DNA of 64,000 nt from Nyssa sinensis (lineage: Eukaryota; Streptophyta; Magnoliopsida; Cornales; Nyssaceae). Shown here one piece after another: positions 31,949 to 45,300 of the stretch. The first letter of the stretch is position 1, and each line of letters begins with the position of its first letter. A program made the position numbers and the translations under genes. The stretch lies in contig CM018035.1 of assembly GCA_008638375.1 (NCBI GenBank), positions 23,634,307-23,698,306 on the forward strand, written 5' to 3'. The notes under the pieces were generated by a model. The model saw nothing but the letters and a program-made list of their open reading frames with translations. It had not been told where the DNA came from and searched no databases.

Positions 31949-32567
31949 ATAGTTGTAACACCCCGACCTTGCGTAATTAATAATTAGTTTACTAATTATT
32001 AATTAGAACCGATATAAAGAATAATCATGAAGATGAATTGGGAATCTCTGGATGGTCACTGATAAACCGATAAAATAATTAAACGCGTCAGAAATGAAGG
32101 TGTAATACCCAGACCTAATTACTAATTAATTAGGTGAGATGATGACATTTTAACACTGTGAAAACTCAAGTTAGCAAACTATGACGGCCCCAAATAAATA
32201 ACAACCGACACGGGGCCCTTGACATTGAAGCTAACTAAAATACGAAACCCTCAGAAGAAATCGCGTCAAAAAAGGAGTAACAGAAAAGAAATTACGGAGG
32301 AAATACCTAAAACAGAATTCTGCGCAGCCAAACAGGGCCTAAGCCCAAAATATGGAAAAATGCCTAAAAGTGAAGACAAGGGGACTTGAACCCTTGACCT
32401 AAATGAGCAAGCACATGGCACCCAAAAAGTTACCAAGTTGGTTGCCAACATCTTTGTGCCTATATATACAACCGAATTGTATATATACATGAAATAACAA
32501 GGCTCCACCTCCCAAATGGGCCAATGAGATTTCATGCAGCCCACCTATACTGTAAAATATGTTTATA

Positions 32568-32578
<11 letters not shown>

Positions 32579-32605
<27 letters not shown>
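32579..32605. repeat. (AT)n microsatellite
   Basis: Simple AT dinucleotide run inside the solo LTR. Confidence 0.95.
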
Positions 32606-32608
<3 letters not shown>

Positions 32609-34186
32609 GGAGGCTAAAATTCTTATTGGACCCCCACCCCCCACCAATAGAGATCGATGCAACAAATTAAAATCATAAAATATATACATGTGTATACTTG
32701 TATATATTTATGCCTATGTGTTTCGTGGGTGAAGGGGAATTCAGAAATCCAAAACAGTGAGTGTGTGCATGTGGTTTGCTAGAGAGAGAGGGGGCTGTTA
32801 GAGAGAGAAACATTGTGTGAAAAATGTATATGTGTGCATGGTGTTTTCATGGGAGGTGCACAAAGAGGAAGGGGGCTTACCAGTGCACGACTGAGCTGAA
32901 CCCAGAGGAGGAAGACCTTACAACCGAGCCTAAGAAAGGAGAGGGAGGATCTGATTGAAGGTATAAAACACCAAACTATAAATTTTCCTTTCCTTATTTT
33001 TCTTGCTGTTTCAGTCATTTAAGCCCCATTATTGCATGCATAACGTTTAGAATGAGAAATACTGATCGAAGCGTGAAAACGAGACCTTGAAACTAGGCCT
33101 AGAACACCAAACCAGTGAGAAACTGCCATGGATGGACCTTAGTGGTGCAGGTCTGAAACGACCCTCACCAAACTGATCTTTAATGATTTAAACCTGATCT
33201 AGACCTCATGAGGGTTTGAAAAGCCCCAATCCGCGACCTAGAAACACTAAGGGAGAGCCCAAAAACCTGAGTTACAGGTTTCGGCCATGAAACCCAGCCC
33301 CTGTTTTAGACTCCTAAACCACATTTTGGTAATGGGGACTTGAACCCCATGATGCATGGGTCATTTTAAGCCAAACCATACTAGTTTTGGTAATTAATTG
33401 AGGATTTACTAGCCAGTTACAGGTTCGGTTATCCACCATTGGACTGAACGTTGGAGCTTGATTCAATGCTCAAAACTAATGCCAAGATGATGGCCTGACT
33501 CCCAGAAGTAATTTGGAACCAAAAACAGAGAGAATCCGCACTTGAAAACCCACGAAATTGAAAACCTAAAATTCTGCAACTAGGGCAAAACTGGGGAAGA
33601 ATAAGGGAAGACGATGAACAGTGACGGATCGGTTCGGGTCGGTTTCGGGTTCGAGGTCGGGACCCGACCCATTGCACAAACGGTTTAAGTGAGACGGTAC
33701 CAGTTTTGGTTTAAATGTTTTAAAATTAAAACTGAAATTCAGTCTGTTTGGTGACATGGATTATAAATTGAAATTGGATTTAGGCCTAACCTAAACGTGG
33801 ATAAGGGCCAATTGGGAATAGAAGGGATATCATATTCCGGTTCTTCATGGTCCAATGAACCGGATGGTTTTTAGAGTTTTGGACCGGTTCAACAAATTGA
33901 ACCCTAAAACTGAACGGTTCTGAACCTTTATTTTATGAAATTTTGATTTGAACCCCAAACCTTTGTTAAATTAAGGTTTGACCCCCAACTATTTTTTAAA
34001 ATTATATTCTGGCCGAGCTTTTGGAAAAATTATGCATATAAGCCCCTGAAAAATAATTAAATAATAAAACAATTATTTTAATTATTTTATTAATTAGGTA
34101 AAATTACTATTTTACCCTTAGACATTAAACGAGTCAAACGAAGTCCAAATTAAATAAGTAAATAGTGTATTTTTACTATTTCAAGC

Positions 34187-34560
34187 ATTCCGGACTCAAT
34201 GGTGGAGTCCGATTTGAGAAATTAAGTTCTGAAAAATACAGACACGTAAATGATAAATGACTATACTGTCCCTGATGATACCTAAGGTCAAATAAAAATA
34301 AAAGATAGTTCATTTTGATTATGTCGGGCATTCTGAACTCAATGGTGGAGTCCGATTTGTGAAACCAAGTTTCGAAAAATACAGACACGCAATTGGTAAA
34401 TGACTGAATTGCCCCTAATGATACCCAGGGCCTAATTAAACATAAAAGACAGTCCAATTTAACTATGTCGGACACTCTGGATCTAATGGTGAGGTCCATT
34501 TTATGAACTAAGGTCCCGAAAAGTTTGGTTATACAACATGTAAAATTACCAAATTGCCCC
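34187..34560 (+). repeat. Three degenerate tandem units of about 140 bp
   Basis: Each unit has a CATTCYGRACTCAATGGTGGAG-like opening, a GAAAAATACAGACACG-like middle and an AATTGCCCCT(A/G)ATGATA-like end. Related blocks recur in the Tekay-like LTRs near 44190, 50640 and 62050, so the unit belongs to the LTR family. Confidence 0.8.
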
Positions 34561-35029
34561 TGATATTGTATGAAGCCCAAATAAAGTTCACATTGGGCAA
34601 ATTGATACCAATAGAAGCCCAAATACTTGTGGACTCATATATATATAATTAAATTATGATTAAGGGTCAGAATATCAAGAAATATAAAATTACCAAAATG
34701 CCCTTGATGCTATACGAAATCTAAATGAAGTCCGATTGGGACGAAATTGATACTGATAGAAGCCCAACACTCATGAAACTATACACTGTGACTAAATGAT
34801 GAATCGGGGTCAGAATCTCACAAAACAGTAGAATGACCAAAATGCCCTTGAGCATGGTAACTGCAAAGTAAAGGCCGAATAAAGGCCAATCTGATCTAAT
34901 AAATTATCATAAGCATAATTATGAACATTGAAGGGCTAAATAAGACTCCGGAACAGTTAACGTGTAAAATGAGAAATGACTGATGTGTCTTGATGATCAA
35001 AATAGATACCAAATGAAGTCCATAGGACT

Positions 35030-35420
35030 TAAGAATCTATATATAAGATATATGGAACATTCTGAGGACCACGATAGGGTTCGGGACAAGAATGGTGAAA
35101 TTACCATTTTGCCCCTAAGGTTAAATAAGTACTTAACTGATAACAATTGGAGTCCAAAAGACTTAGGACATTATATTTAAGATATGTGGACTATTCTGAG
35201 GACCACGACAGGGTCCGGGACAAGAATGGAGAAATTATCATTTTGTCCCTAAGGTTAAATAAGTACTTAACTGATAACGATTTAAGTCTAAAAGATTTAG
35301 AACCTTTATATATATGATGTATGGGATATTTTGAGGACCACAACAGAGTCCGGGACAAGAATGGCAAAAGTATCATTTTTGCCCTTGAGGTTAAATAGAT
35401 ACTTAACTGATAACGATTGG
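35030..35420 (+). repeat. Three tandem units of about 125 bp
   Basis: Units share TTCTGAGGACCACGA, GGGACAAGAATGG and TTAAATAAGTACTTAACTGA. They are closer to one another than the 140-bp units upstream, so this is probably a later expansion. Confidence 0.88.
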
Positions 35421-36040
35421 AAGTGTAAATGACTTAGATTATAATCCTGATAACTGCTAAGCCTAATTAAAGAATGAAATAGCCTTGGATGAAACCCAAT
35501 GAAAGGGTAATAGGCTACTAGGCTATCTTAGGTAATCCGATAGACACCTAAGATGATGAATAAGATGTGAATGGTTGAATTCTGATCTGTTTGTGATTGA
35601 TGATGATTATTCAGGATATACAAAGATGTGCCGGAGACAATATTTGAAGGTTATCAGATTATTTGTGCAAGGAGATAAGTGAACAGTTTGTGAGTAACTT
35701 GGGACTTCTGACTTGGTGTATAAGTTACACTGTCTAGATACTGTATTTTGATGCACTGTACTATTTTGTATGCTATACTGTTTAAATGCAAATACATAAA
35801 TGCATGTCCCTTTTCGTACTATATCACAAATGATATGATTTTAGTCTTCTTGATTTATTGACTATATTCCTGATTGACTTGCTAGCAGCCTGTGCTGTTC
35901 TGTCTGTTTTGACTAGTTTGTTCCATTTAGTTTAGTCTTGTTTTATTCTACTTAAACTGCGTTTCAAGTGGATTTATAAAACTGTTATTCTAAAGTGATT
36001 GAACTATCCCTATGCTTTATATGCAAGAATTGGTTTTGAA

Positions 36041-37090
36041 ACCCATGATAGGGAACCTGTGTTACTCACTGGGCTTATTTAAGCTCACCCCATTATCCTA
36101 ACATTTTTCAGGACTTATCTCCATTGGATTAGAAGACACTATGATACGACGTGGATAGGCCGAGTGGCATTCCGAGTAAAGGATCTGATGACACTGATTT
36201 GTGGAGACTTGGACTCTTATGGATTGAATCTGGTTATTCAGGTGAGTGATATGATACGATTGATTTCATTGATATGCACTAGATGTATTGGGACATGGCT
36301 CACGGTAATGGTACTCTAAAGAGATTAGATAGGCTCTGTGTTATATGTCTGATTACAGACGTGCTCTGAGGTTAGAGTTATTAGCTGTGTGATTTTAGAC
36401 TTGCTCTGTGGTACATACCTCTACGGTATTATAAATGAGTTGCATTCCCGAGATAAAAAGTTTTAAATTCCGCTGCATCTGACCCTACATTTGGAATGCA
36501 ATTCGTCGGTAAGTTTAGAAATTCAGCCTTCAGTTGGTTGCATTGTCGGTCGGCAAATCGGACAAACCCATGACAAGGAACTTGTGTTACTCACTGGCCT
36601 TATTTAAGCTCACCCCATTATCCTAACATTTTTCAGGAATTATCTCCATTGGACTAGAAGGCACTATGATATGACGTGGATAGGCTGTGAGGCAATCCAA
36701 GTAGAGGATCTGATGGCACTGATTTGTAGAGACTTGGATTATTGTGGATTGAATCTGGTTATTTCGGTGAGTGACATGATTACATGTGATATGATTAAAT
36801 TTACTAATATTGGGACATGGCTCATGGTATTGGTACTCTAAGAGAGATTAGATATGTTCTGTGTTATATGTTTGATTATAGACGTGCTTTGAGGTTAGAA
36901 TTATTAGCTGTTTGATTTTAGACTTGCTCTGTGGTACATACCTCTACGGTATTATAAATGAGTTGCATTCCCGAGATAAAAAGTTTTAAATTTCGCTGCA
37001 TCTGACCCTATATTTGGAATGCAATTCATCAGTAAGTTCAAAAATTCACCTTTGGTTGGTCGTGTTGTCAATCAGAAAATCGGCAAGGCG
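36041..37090 (+). repeat. 525-bp tandem duplication in the solo LTR
   Basis: Positions 36041-36565 and 36566-37090 align with a constant offset of 525 bp, starting ACCCATGA and sharing GTTACTCACT, CATTTTTCAGGA and GGTACATACCTCTACGG. The CATTTTTCAGG block resembles a splice acceptor. Confidence 0.9.
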
Positions 37091-37150
37091 GCTAACTGGC
37101 ATCACGTCCTCGACATCTGCGTAGGGTGGGGTTCAGGATGTGACAATAGT

Positions 37151-38833
37151 AGTAAAATAGCCTCAATAAATGTGAATGCTGACCTAACCAACATATATGC
37201 TTAGAAATGACCAGATCACATCTATAACATATATGTAGACATTGACTAATAGGAACATAGTCCAATGCTTTGAGACATGAAAGTCTGTCATAATTAATGA
37301 AGTTGTTGCATGCACTTTATTATATAGAGTAGCATATAAAAAAAATCTCATTGAAAATTTGTTTGAATTTGTTCTATGAAAAATATACAATTGCCTTCGA
37401 TGAGCAAAAAATTCTCTCCAAATAAAACCCTGGCTCCTATAAAGAATATGAACCCCTACATGAAACTACTTATTTAAATTAGTGCATCGTCTTGAGATAA
37501 ATGTAGAGTATCAAGAGGTGAACTATTAAGCTAACATTGTCACCTAGGGTAGGCCAACCAAGGCTTTTGTGCCTATATTTATGGATAAGGAAATGTTGTT
37601 AATTAGGGTGGTGCAGAGAAACTTGCACCAAAAGTAGGCAAGAAAGTCAAGTGCCATAGGAGCATCATGTCAGATGAAGAGATATGTTATATGATGAGCT
37701 ATTATTGAGAATAAAATGGGTCATTTTGCTCGTAAGTGTGTTGAGTCAAAGTTGACAATTTTATTCAAAATAGAGAAAAGATTACGTAAGAGCATAAAAT
37801 GGCACGTAGAGAGCGCGACTTTACAATGCTTATAATATTTTGTACATTGTACACAATTGATACCATAAGAACTAATTGGCACAAGGATGAGCTGATTAAT
37901 TCTTTTGAGTAACATATGACCTTCTATAAACTAATTAGACATTAGTGTTTGACTAGTCTTTTAGTCCACCTCTAGTCCAATTAATTCTTATCCGTTTCTC
38001 ATCTTTGATTTTCAGTCTTTGGGACTAAATGGAGCTATTTATTCTTTGTGAATACTAGTTCATTATAGATTGATTAGTTTGATATACCATTAGAAGCAAC
38101 TTCGTTATATAAGTATGACAATAGCTCTATCTTATGGATTATTTGATATTTTTAAACTTATCTCTTTATGGCTTTCCATGATGTTATTTTTGGAGGAATA
38201 ATATAGACACATTGAACTAGATGGGATGGCTAGATTAGCTTGAGAAGACATGTTGGGGTGACTTGCAAAAATCAGTTTATCAGTGTGTAAACCATGTTTA
38301 ATTGGAAATGCCTGTAAGAAACTTTTTGTAAGGTAGATCATCTTCTTATCCACTAAAGAAAGTCCTTGTAGCATATACGAACTCATAATATATTGAAAAT
38401 TGGGCACCTAGAGAACCTCTTATTTTCTTACTTTGATACTTGCACTTTGAGTACATAATTGCTCACTTGCGTCAAGCATTAATTGTTTTAAGAATTGCTA
38501 GAAGCATTAGTTACTTTAAGCATTTTTCAAAAGGTTGAGAATTTAAAGATAAGGAATTTACAAATCCTCCATACATAATATAAGTGAGGTTACTTGTCTG
38601 ATTGGTTTTAAACAATTATGTGAGAAAAAAAAAATTCAACTTTGATGAATAAAGTTAGGTTGATGATAGCGCAAATATGTTTTGTGCAGCCTATATCCTT
38701 AACTGGGTGCCTTTCACCTAGTGGTAGTGTACCATTAGTTGGGATTGTACCATTGGAGGAAATTCTTAAAATCCTTAGTTGTGGAAAAGCAAATGTAAAA
38801 TACTTTCTCATCGTCTTTGTGAGAATGAAGGAA
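37151..38833. other. Intergenic spacer
   Basis: No recognisable gene; open frames are short and unrelated to anything I know. Several stretches are less AT-rich than the left spacers and may be old decayed transposon sequence. Confidence 0.5.
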
Positions 38834-38838
38834 GAAAT

Positions 38839-40400
38839 TGTTAGCCCTAAAGGTTTTTAACCAAGGGCATCTCAGTAATTTTGATGATCATAAAACATTA
38901 TCCAATTGACTAATGTTTTATCCAAGTGACAACTGCAAATATGTCATCTAGGTCAAAGAAGATTGTTGACCAAGAATATGACAAAAGTCCATTAAGCTAA
39001 AAGATTTCACTCAAGGATATGTTCTAAAGCAAAGATCAAAACAAGTGGAATGCTCTCATGATGATTCAAGAAAATTGGACCCACTCAAGCCTAAGGATTC
39101 AAGTGAAGACTTTCATTTTCCTTATTTTGAGTTTTGGGTTTTGAGTGACGTTAGGATTAGATTGATCATTAGTTGTAAGCTCTCACTATTTAAAATGATC
39201 ATCTAAGAACTAACCTCAAAAGAATTTTCAAAATAAAACATTGTCGTAACTTAAGTTTTGAAAGATCAAAAGGTTTTGATAAAAGTACTCTAAGAAAAAT
39301 AAGTTAGAAGACACTTACTGTCTAAACCAGTTGACCGTTCATGGAATCAGTCGACTGATTCTTAAAACTTATTTATTACACTAATCAAACCAGTCGACTA
39401 AGTGATGTTTTACAAAATAGCCTAAAGACTTACTGTCTAAATTAGTAGACCTCCAAGAAGATTCAGTCGATTGACTTTAAAGGAAAAATTAGTGTATAAA
39501 CAAAACTAGTTGATTGATTCATAAAACTAGTCGATTGAATGATCATTTGATAGATTGCCTTAGCATACTGTCCAAATCAGTCGATCTAAAGATAATATCA
39601 GTCGACTACTTCTCAAAGGCAAAATCAGTGTACAAATAGAACCAATCGACTGATCCTTAAAACCAGTCGATTGATTGTTCTTAACCAAATGAACTTCAAA
39701 TCCTGTGGACAAATTAGTTGACTTAATCAGTCAACCAATTCTCATTATAGTCAACTAGTTGATGATTCAGTCGACTAATTCTGCCAATCTGACAATCACA
39801 AATTTAAATTTTGAACAGACAAAAAGGGGGGGAGGGGGACGTTTCTTTTTTAAAAGCAATGAACATATACTTTAAAGGGCTATAGATAGAGGTTCTCTAG
39901 GTTTTTCTAAGCAATCTCTTACAAGTTTACACAATCACGTCTTTGTTATTGACTTTAGATTTAACATCTTCCAAATCCAGATCTGAAAGTTATATTCATC
40001 TTAAATACTCAGAGCATCTTATTGCACCAAAACTACTCTAGAAGAGAGTGTTATTTGGTAAATATCTTTGTATCATCTCATGCGGTGAGAGTTGTGAGTG
40101 GGTGCTACCCGGTGAGGCAAAATGGTATATTTTGCTAGGATAAAAAGGTTGCAATGTTCGCTTTGTAAAAGTTTGGTCTCCTACTTGCAAGGAAGTCACG
40201 ATAGTGGAAAAACTCAAGTGAGGATAATTGAGTCGAGGATGTAGGAAGTTTTTCAAACTTCGTAAAACTGTTATGTTTGCTCTTTCTCTCTTGTTCATAT
40301 TATTGTGCATTTATAGCTTTCATTTTTGAAGATCTAAAAAGAAACCAGTATTTGTAAAATACCCTATTTACCCCCCTCTAGGATAAATATCTGGGCAACA
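38839..40400 (+). mobile_element. Solo LTR of a SIRE-like Ty1/copia element, 1562 bp
   Basis: It starts TGTTAGCCCTAAAGG, with a TTTTGATGATCATAAAAC block soon after, and ends TTTACCCCCCTCTAGG then ATCTGGGCAACA. A perfect 5-bp duplication GAAAT flanks it (38834-38838 and 40401-40405). The GATGATCA start block and the ACCCCCCTCTAG end block are characteristic of plant SIRE/Maximus-type LTRs. There is no primer binding site after it, so it is a solo LTR. Confidence 0.9.
39320..39790 (+). repeat. Degenerate array around the palindrome CAGTCGACTG
   Basis: Variants of AACCAGTCGACTGATTC recur about a dozen times at irregular spacing within the copia solo LTR. The core GTCGAC is self-complementary, and adjacent copies alternate CAGTCGACT and CAGTTGACC forms. 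Confidence 0.85.
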
Positions 40401-40405
40401 GAAAT

Positions 40406-42699
40406 TTTTACTATTGCTCCAAATGACTAAGTGAACATTTCTTCTTAAGTAGAGGCAAAGGTTTTCTATGCTAATAGTGTATGGATGGATGCTATGAGTG
40501 ATAGGTTGAGCTAAATTAGAAAATAATCAAACTTTGAGAATTGTTGATCTCCTCTTTATGTAGGATTGATTAACTAGTAATTATGCCCAATCTTGTTTTG
40601 AAAATTTCTTATCATAATGGGGGTATAGACAATGTAGAGAAATTCTCCCTATTAATGAGAATTGTTTCCATTTACCTTATTCCAGTAATTGTCGCACGTA
40701 TTAGATCTCAAAACTTAGTAGATGGACTTAGACACTATATCTTCTATGGGGAATTAGACATGGATTCTATGTGGATCAATTTTGGGTTTCAAGGTCAATG
40801 GACAATGAATGCAAAGTTTGCTTACTCAAGTGTTCATTTATGATCTAAAGTAATCGTTCATGCAATTTTGGGTTTCAAGGTTAATGAACAAAGAACGCAA
40901 AGTCTGCTTGCTCAAGTTTTCATTTGTGACCTAAAAACTAAGGTCAATGAACCTTAGATTTCATCGAGTAATTGGCTTTACGATGATCAAGGAATCTACA
41001 ATGGCCCAAAGAAATATTTTGATATTTTTTTTTTATAGTTTTTGACGTATATGAAATTAGTTGTCACCACTTAAAAGTAGTTATCCAGTACTGAGGAGGA
41101 CATAGGTGAAGTAAATTGTGCTTGGATTTGAGTTCCATGGAGATTACCTTGAGGGATTTCTCATTTTATCTTAAAAAATCAGTAAGTGATATTTTAAGCA
41201 CAGTCCTAACCTATTGCCAAACTAAAAGTGACATATTTTAGTTTTGATTATTGTTATTGGATTAGTATGGGAAATAGAGATATTTTTCTAGAGTTTCATA
41301 TTTGAGCGGCAACTAAGATTCTGAAGTGCACTGGAATGTGTACTCGATTATTTTTTATTGCTCTTATGAATGGTCAAATTATTAGAGCAACTTAGTGCTT
41401 TACTTTTATGAATGGTCAAATTATTAGAGCATCTTAGTGCTTTGTTCGTATGGATTGTTAAATTATAAAAATGACTTAGTGCTTCTTGATCGGACTATAG
41501 TTGATTGGTTTCTTTGGTATCTAAGTGATGTTAAAAATACATGGTTGGTCATCGTAATTTAGACAATAGTTTGATTGTGGATATTGTAGTAGCGCCTTAA
41601 CATAACGTCGTATAAGTAGGATGATATATTCCATCAACTATGATTGTATGGATAGCTCTAGTATAGAAAAAGATTATGTTCGACGTAACTTTATTCCACC
41701 ATTTTAATAAGCTTTAAAAGTTTGAGGGATATAAGTGCACGCAATGCCTTTCCATTTTGGTGGTGTCTTTTGGACTTAGGTTCCACAAGGACAGAATCAT
41801 GCAAACTCGCCACTAGGATGGAAGCTTAGGTTTGCTAGTGGGTAGGTAGACTAATAGCGGTGATAGGAGAACTAAACACATTGACATTATTTTTCACTAC
41901 ATATGTTTGAGATTGAGTTGTGCAACGGGAGGTGGTCCTAGGCCTATACTTAATGATGTTTTAGATCATGTCTTAAATGGTTGGGTTTATTTTGGATTTG
42001 ATGTATTGGACATTATTTCATCGATAAATGATTTTGTGTTTCATATTGAGATGATTGTTTAATGTTGTGAGCATACATAAAAGATGTCAATATGCTTCGA
42101 TTGGCTCTCTCACACAAGCAATCGCCTTTACACTTGGATAGTGAGCAAGACGCGACATTGAATTCTTGGCTGTAGGGAGAATTCATCTTTATTATATATG
42201 TCTCTTTGACAACGAGGGCCAAGATGAGATTCTTTTAAAGAATCGAGTATGAAGGTTGACCACACATCTCATGTAACCTAAAGAAAGCCAAATGTGAACC
42301 TTCGAACAGATGCTAGGAGAGCGACTAGGTTGGAGTGTTTGAATTAGGCATTGAGATAACGATGAGAGGCACTGAGATAACAACGAGCGTTAGATAGAAA
42401 CTAGATTAAGATTCGCACAAAGTATTTTTTATTTTTATTTTTATAAGATTGAGATTGACATGCCAAATTGAGTGTAAGCTTCGTCGTAACATATATTACA
42501 TACAATATACGTTGTTGATACAGCCTTTAATAAAGAGAGTGACTGAATGTATCCATGTTTCGTCATTGTGTGAGCTCTGAGAACCACTTTGAGTTCCATT
42601 GTACCCTTTGTGACCTAGGATTGCATTATGAAGAGAGGGCTTGATGTCACTATTTTAGCATGTTCCTAAAGGATCAAGGTTGATGCGGTCCGACGTGGC
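40406..42699. other. Intergenic spacer with small direct repeats
   Basis: No gene is recognised. An 86-bp direct repeat (40780-40865 and 40866-40950) shares GGGTTTCAAGG, CAAAG and TTGCTTRCTCAAG. A triplicated block of about 48 bp at 41359-41485 shares ATGAATGGTCAAATTATTAGAGC and CTTAGTGCTT. Open frames are short and featureless. Confidence 0.55.
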
Positions 42700-43080
42700 A
42701 TGTCTATAATGATCCAAAAATCATAAAGGGCAATTTGATAAATTGTCAACATTGATTTACGTTAGATAAGTAATAAATGAAAAATGTGTCAAAATAATTG
42801 TGAAATCAATTAGTAAAACATCATTGGAATATTATAATTGCAAAGCTTCTTCAAGAAGCTTGGTTGGGCTTTTATAGACAAGGACATCTGTCCCATTTTA
42901 ATTGGACCAGATGGGAATGTTGGGGTATTATCAAGTATGTGAAGCGGTGCATGTGAGGGGGACCAAAAAGAGGGTGAGTGACATATGATGGGACAAGATC
43001 CCTTTTCTCTCTCTTGTTTTTTACCAATTTCCTTCCCTTGAATAGACCAATCCATTCTCTCTCTTTCTCTCTCACGCAAT

Positions 43081-43103
43081 CTCTCTCTCTCTCTCTCTCT
43101 CTC
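43081..43103. repeat. (CT)n microsatellite
   Basis: Pure CT run in the solo LTR; a low-complexity open frame on the minus strand crosses it. Confidence 0.95.
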
Positions 43104-45261
43104 ATTCGAACACACAAAGGTTGTGTATTTATGTGTATATGTCTATATAGATATGTGTGTGTAATGGGTAAGGGGAAGACTGTAAAAACAACTATGAGGA
43201 TAGGAGAGATTGAGTGTATGCTGTATGTATAAGAGAAAACCAGAGAGATAGGGGGTGTGTAACAAGTGTGTGTATATGTGTGTGTTAACACCCACCATGA
43301 ACAGACTGGATCAAATAAGAAAAAAGAAGAAAAGAAGAAAAAGAAGGACTGAAACAGATGACTAGAATGGGAGGCTGCCATGAAAGCTCAAATCGAGCTT
43401 TCTCTTTCTACAAAACAAGGTAGGGGTTTTCTAGGAATTCTTACTCTTAGTTTTGGTCTATTGAGCACGTGAATACATGTATATGTCTGTATTATAGTGT
43501 ATATATGTGAGGTTGTGTATATGAATATATATATATATATACAGGTTTGGAATGAACATGGGGTTTGGTGGGGTTGTGAGAAATTCTAAGTGTTAGGTGA
43601 ACCCCCTTAGGGTTTCACGAAGTGAACGGGGAAGAGAGGGAGTGAAAACAGTGACCAACGACGAGGGAAAACGTGAGTTACAGGCCATGGCCGAAAAAAT
43701 AATCTCCGCCTGAGATCAGTGATTTTGGGCATTTCAATTAATGAAATCGGCCTTAAATGATGTTTTGGAATGTTTAAAATGGTTTAAAATAAAAATGGGT
43801 TGAAATCAGCATGAGAAAAATAAAGAAAAAGAAATTAAAAAATTAGGTTTTTGGCCAATTTGCCTGAGATGGTGACCAAAGAGTCGCCACTGGCAGGTCA
43901 AGGACAACCGGTCAACAATTAACCATTGACCAATCTACGGTCAAATGGGGTTAACTAGGTCGGATAATTGGGTATTCGGGTTGGGTCAACGGGTTAGATC
44001 TGGGTTAACGGGTTAAGTGGTCAAATTGGCTGTTTGGTTGCTCAAATAAGGAAAACCTAGTATTGGTTGAAAGTTTAAAAATGAACCAGTCAGGGTTGAA
44101 CTGGTTCAAAAATGCCCCTTATTCTTAAATATTGAAATTTAAATGCAAATTTAAATTTAAAAGATGCATTCTTAAGATTTTTGGGCATTCCGGACTCAAT
44201 GTACGAGCTCGGTTTGGACATTTGGGGACCTGGGATGGTCACACATAAATATGTGAAAACACAAAATACCCTTAATGATGATTTAAGTAATTCAAAGAAT
44301 AAATAAAATCCAAAAAGGGCTAGTCCAAGGTTTTTGGATGCCTGAAATTCAAATGTAATGCCAGATTGGACAAATTGGGACTTGGTAATGGTCTCATCTA
44401 AATTAGTAAAATGACGATTATGCTCCTAAACTTAGATTGAATAATTGAAAGTAAAATTAAGATCCAAAAGAAGCATTTCCAAGGTTTTTGGATGCAAGAA
44501 ATTCAAGTATGATATCAGATTAATGAAACAGGGATATAGGGTTGGTCCTACATGAATATGTAAAATTACGATTATGTCTCTAGGTATGGAACAAATATCT
44601 AAAAAAGTTAATAAAAATATAAGGAGAATGTTCTTAGAATTTTTGGACCTTCTAGATCCGAATTTAAGGTCGATTTTGTGAGACAATGTCTCAGTAGGCA
44701 TGAAACTTATCTGATAAAATTTCAAAAATGCCCTTATGGGTTTAAGAAGCATTCAAATGACTTATAAATATTACGATCTTACTTTATTAGGGTTTTTGAG
44801 GCCGAAGAACACAATTTTGATATTCGTTTGGGACAATGGGCACTCGGTATGTAGGTTAATGTGTAATTAACCTAAGAGAACTTAAAGAATTTATATTGAA
44901 CATTAGTGTTAGTGTTAAAGGTCGAGATAGTATCAAGAGTTGAATCATGAGTATGTAAGGTACCTTACGCATTTATGATAGACACAACTAGTATCTTCTT
45001 ATAGTCTTGTAGTGATTAGGACTAGGATATTATAATGATTGGTTGGTATTCAACACATTTGATGAAAGACACAAGTAGTGTCTCTTTATAGTTGGTGGCA
45101 ACTAGGACTAGGATCTTATCTTGATTGGTTGGTATTGCATACTTGACATTTGATTTTATGATGCGACTATCATTGCTATTCTGCTACTTGAACCTTATAT
45201 GATGTAATGATGAGATTGTTATTATCATTCTAGTGCGTTACTCTTATTTATATTCTGCTAT

Positions 45262-45263
<2 letters not shown>

Positions 45264-45297
<34 letters not shown>
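45264..45297. repeat. (AT)n microsatellite
   Basis: Simple AT run inside the 42705-46685 LTR. Confidence 0.95.

Positions 45298-45300
<3 letters not shown>

Larger units (their letters stand above)
31954..37145 (+). mobile_element. Solo LTR of a Tekay/Del-like Ty3/gypsy element, 5.2 kb
   Basis: It begins TGTAACACCCCGACC and ends GGTTCAGGATGTGACA, flanked by a perfect 5-bp duplication ATAGT (31949-31953 and 37146-37150). Long LTRs with this start are typical of plant chromoviruses of the Tekay/Del type. No primer binding site or coding sequence follows, so it is a solo LTR left by recombination. It is enlarged by internal tandem duplications (34187-34560, 35030-35420, 36041-37090). A second start-like block, TGTAATACCCAGACC, sits at about 32101. 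Confidence 0.88.

Noticed and set aside
32101..37145. Alternative start of the solo LTR at TGTAATACCCAGACC
   Set aside because: Only the start at 31954 gives a perfect 5-bp duplication with the right flank.
42810..43381. Minus-strand frames of 101 and 169 codons
   Set aside because: Low complexity from a CT microsatellite and LTR sequence; composition is Arg/Glu and Ser/His runs.
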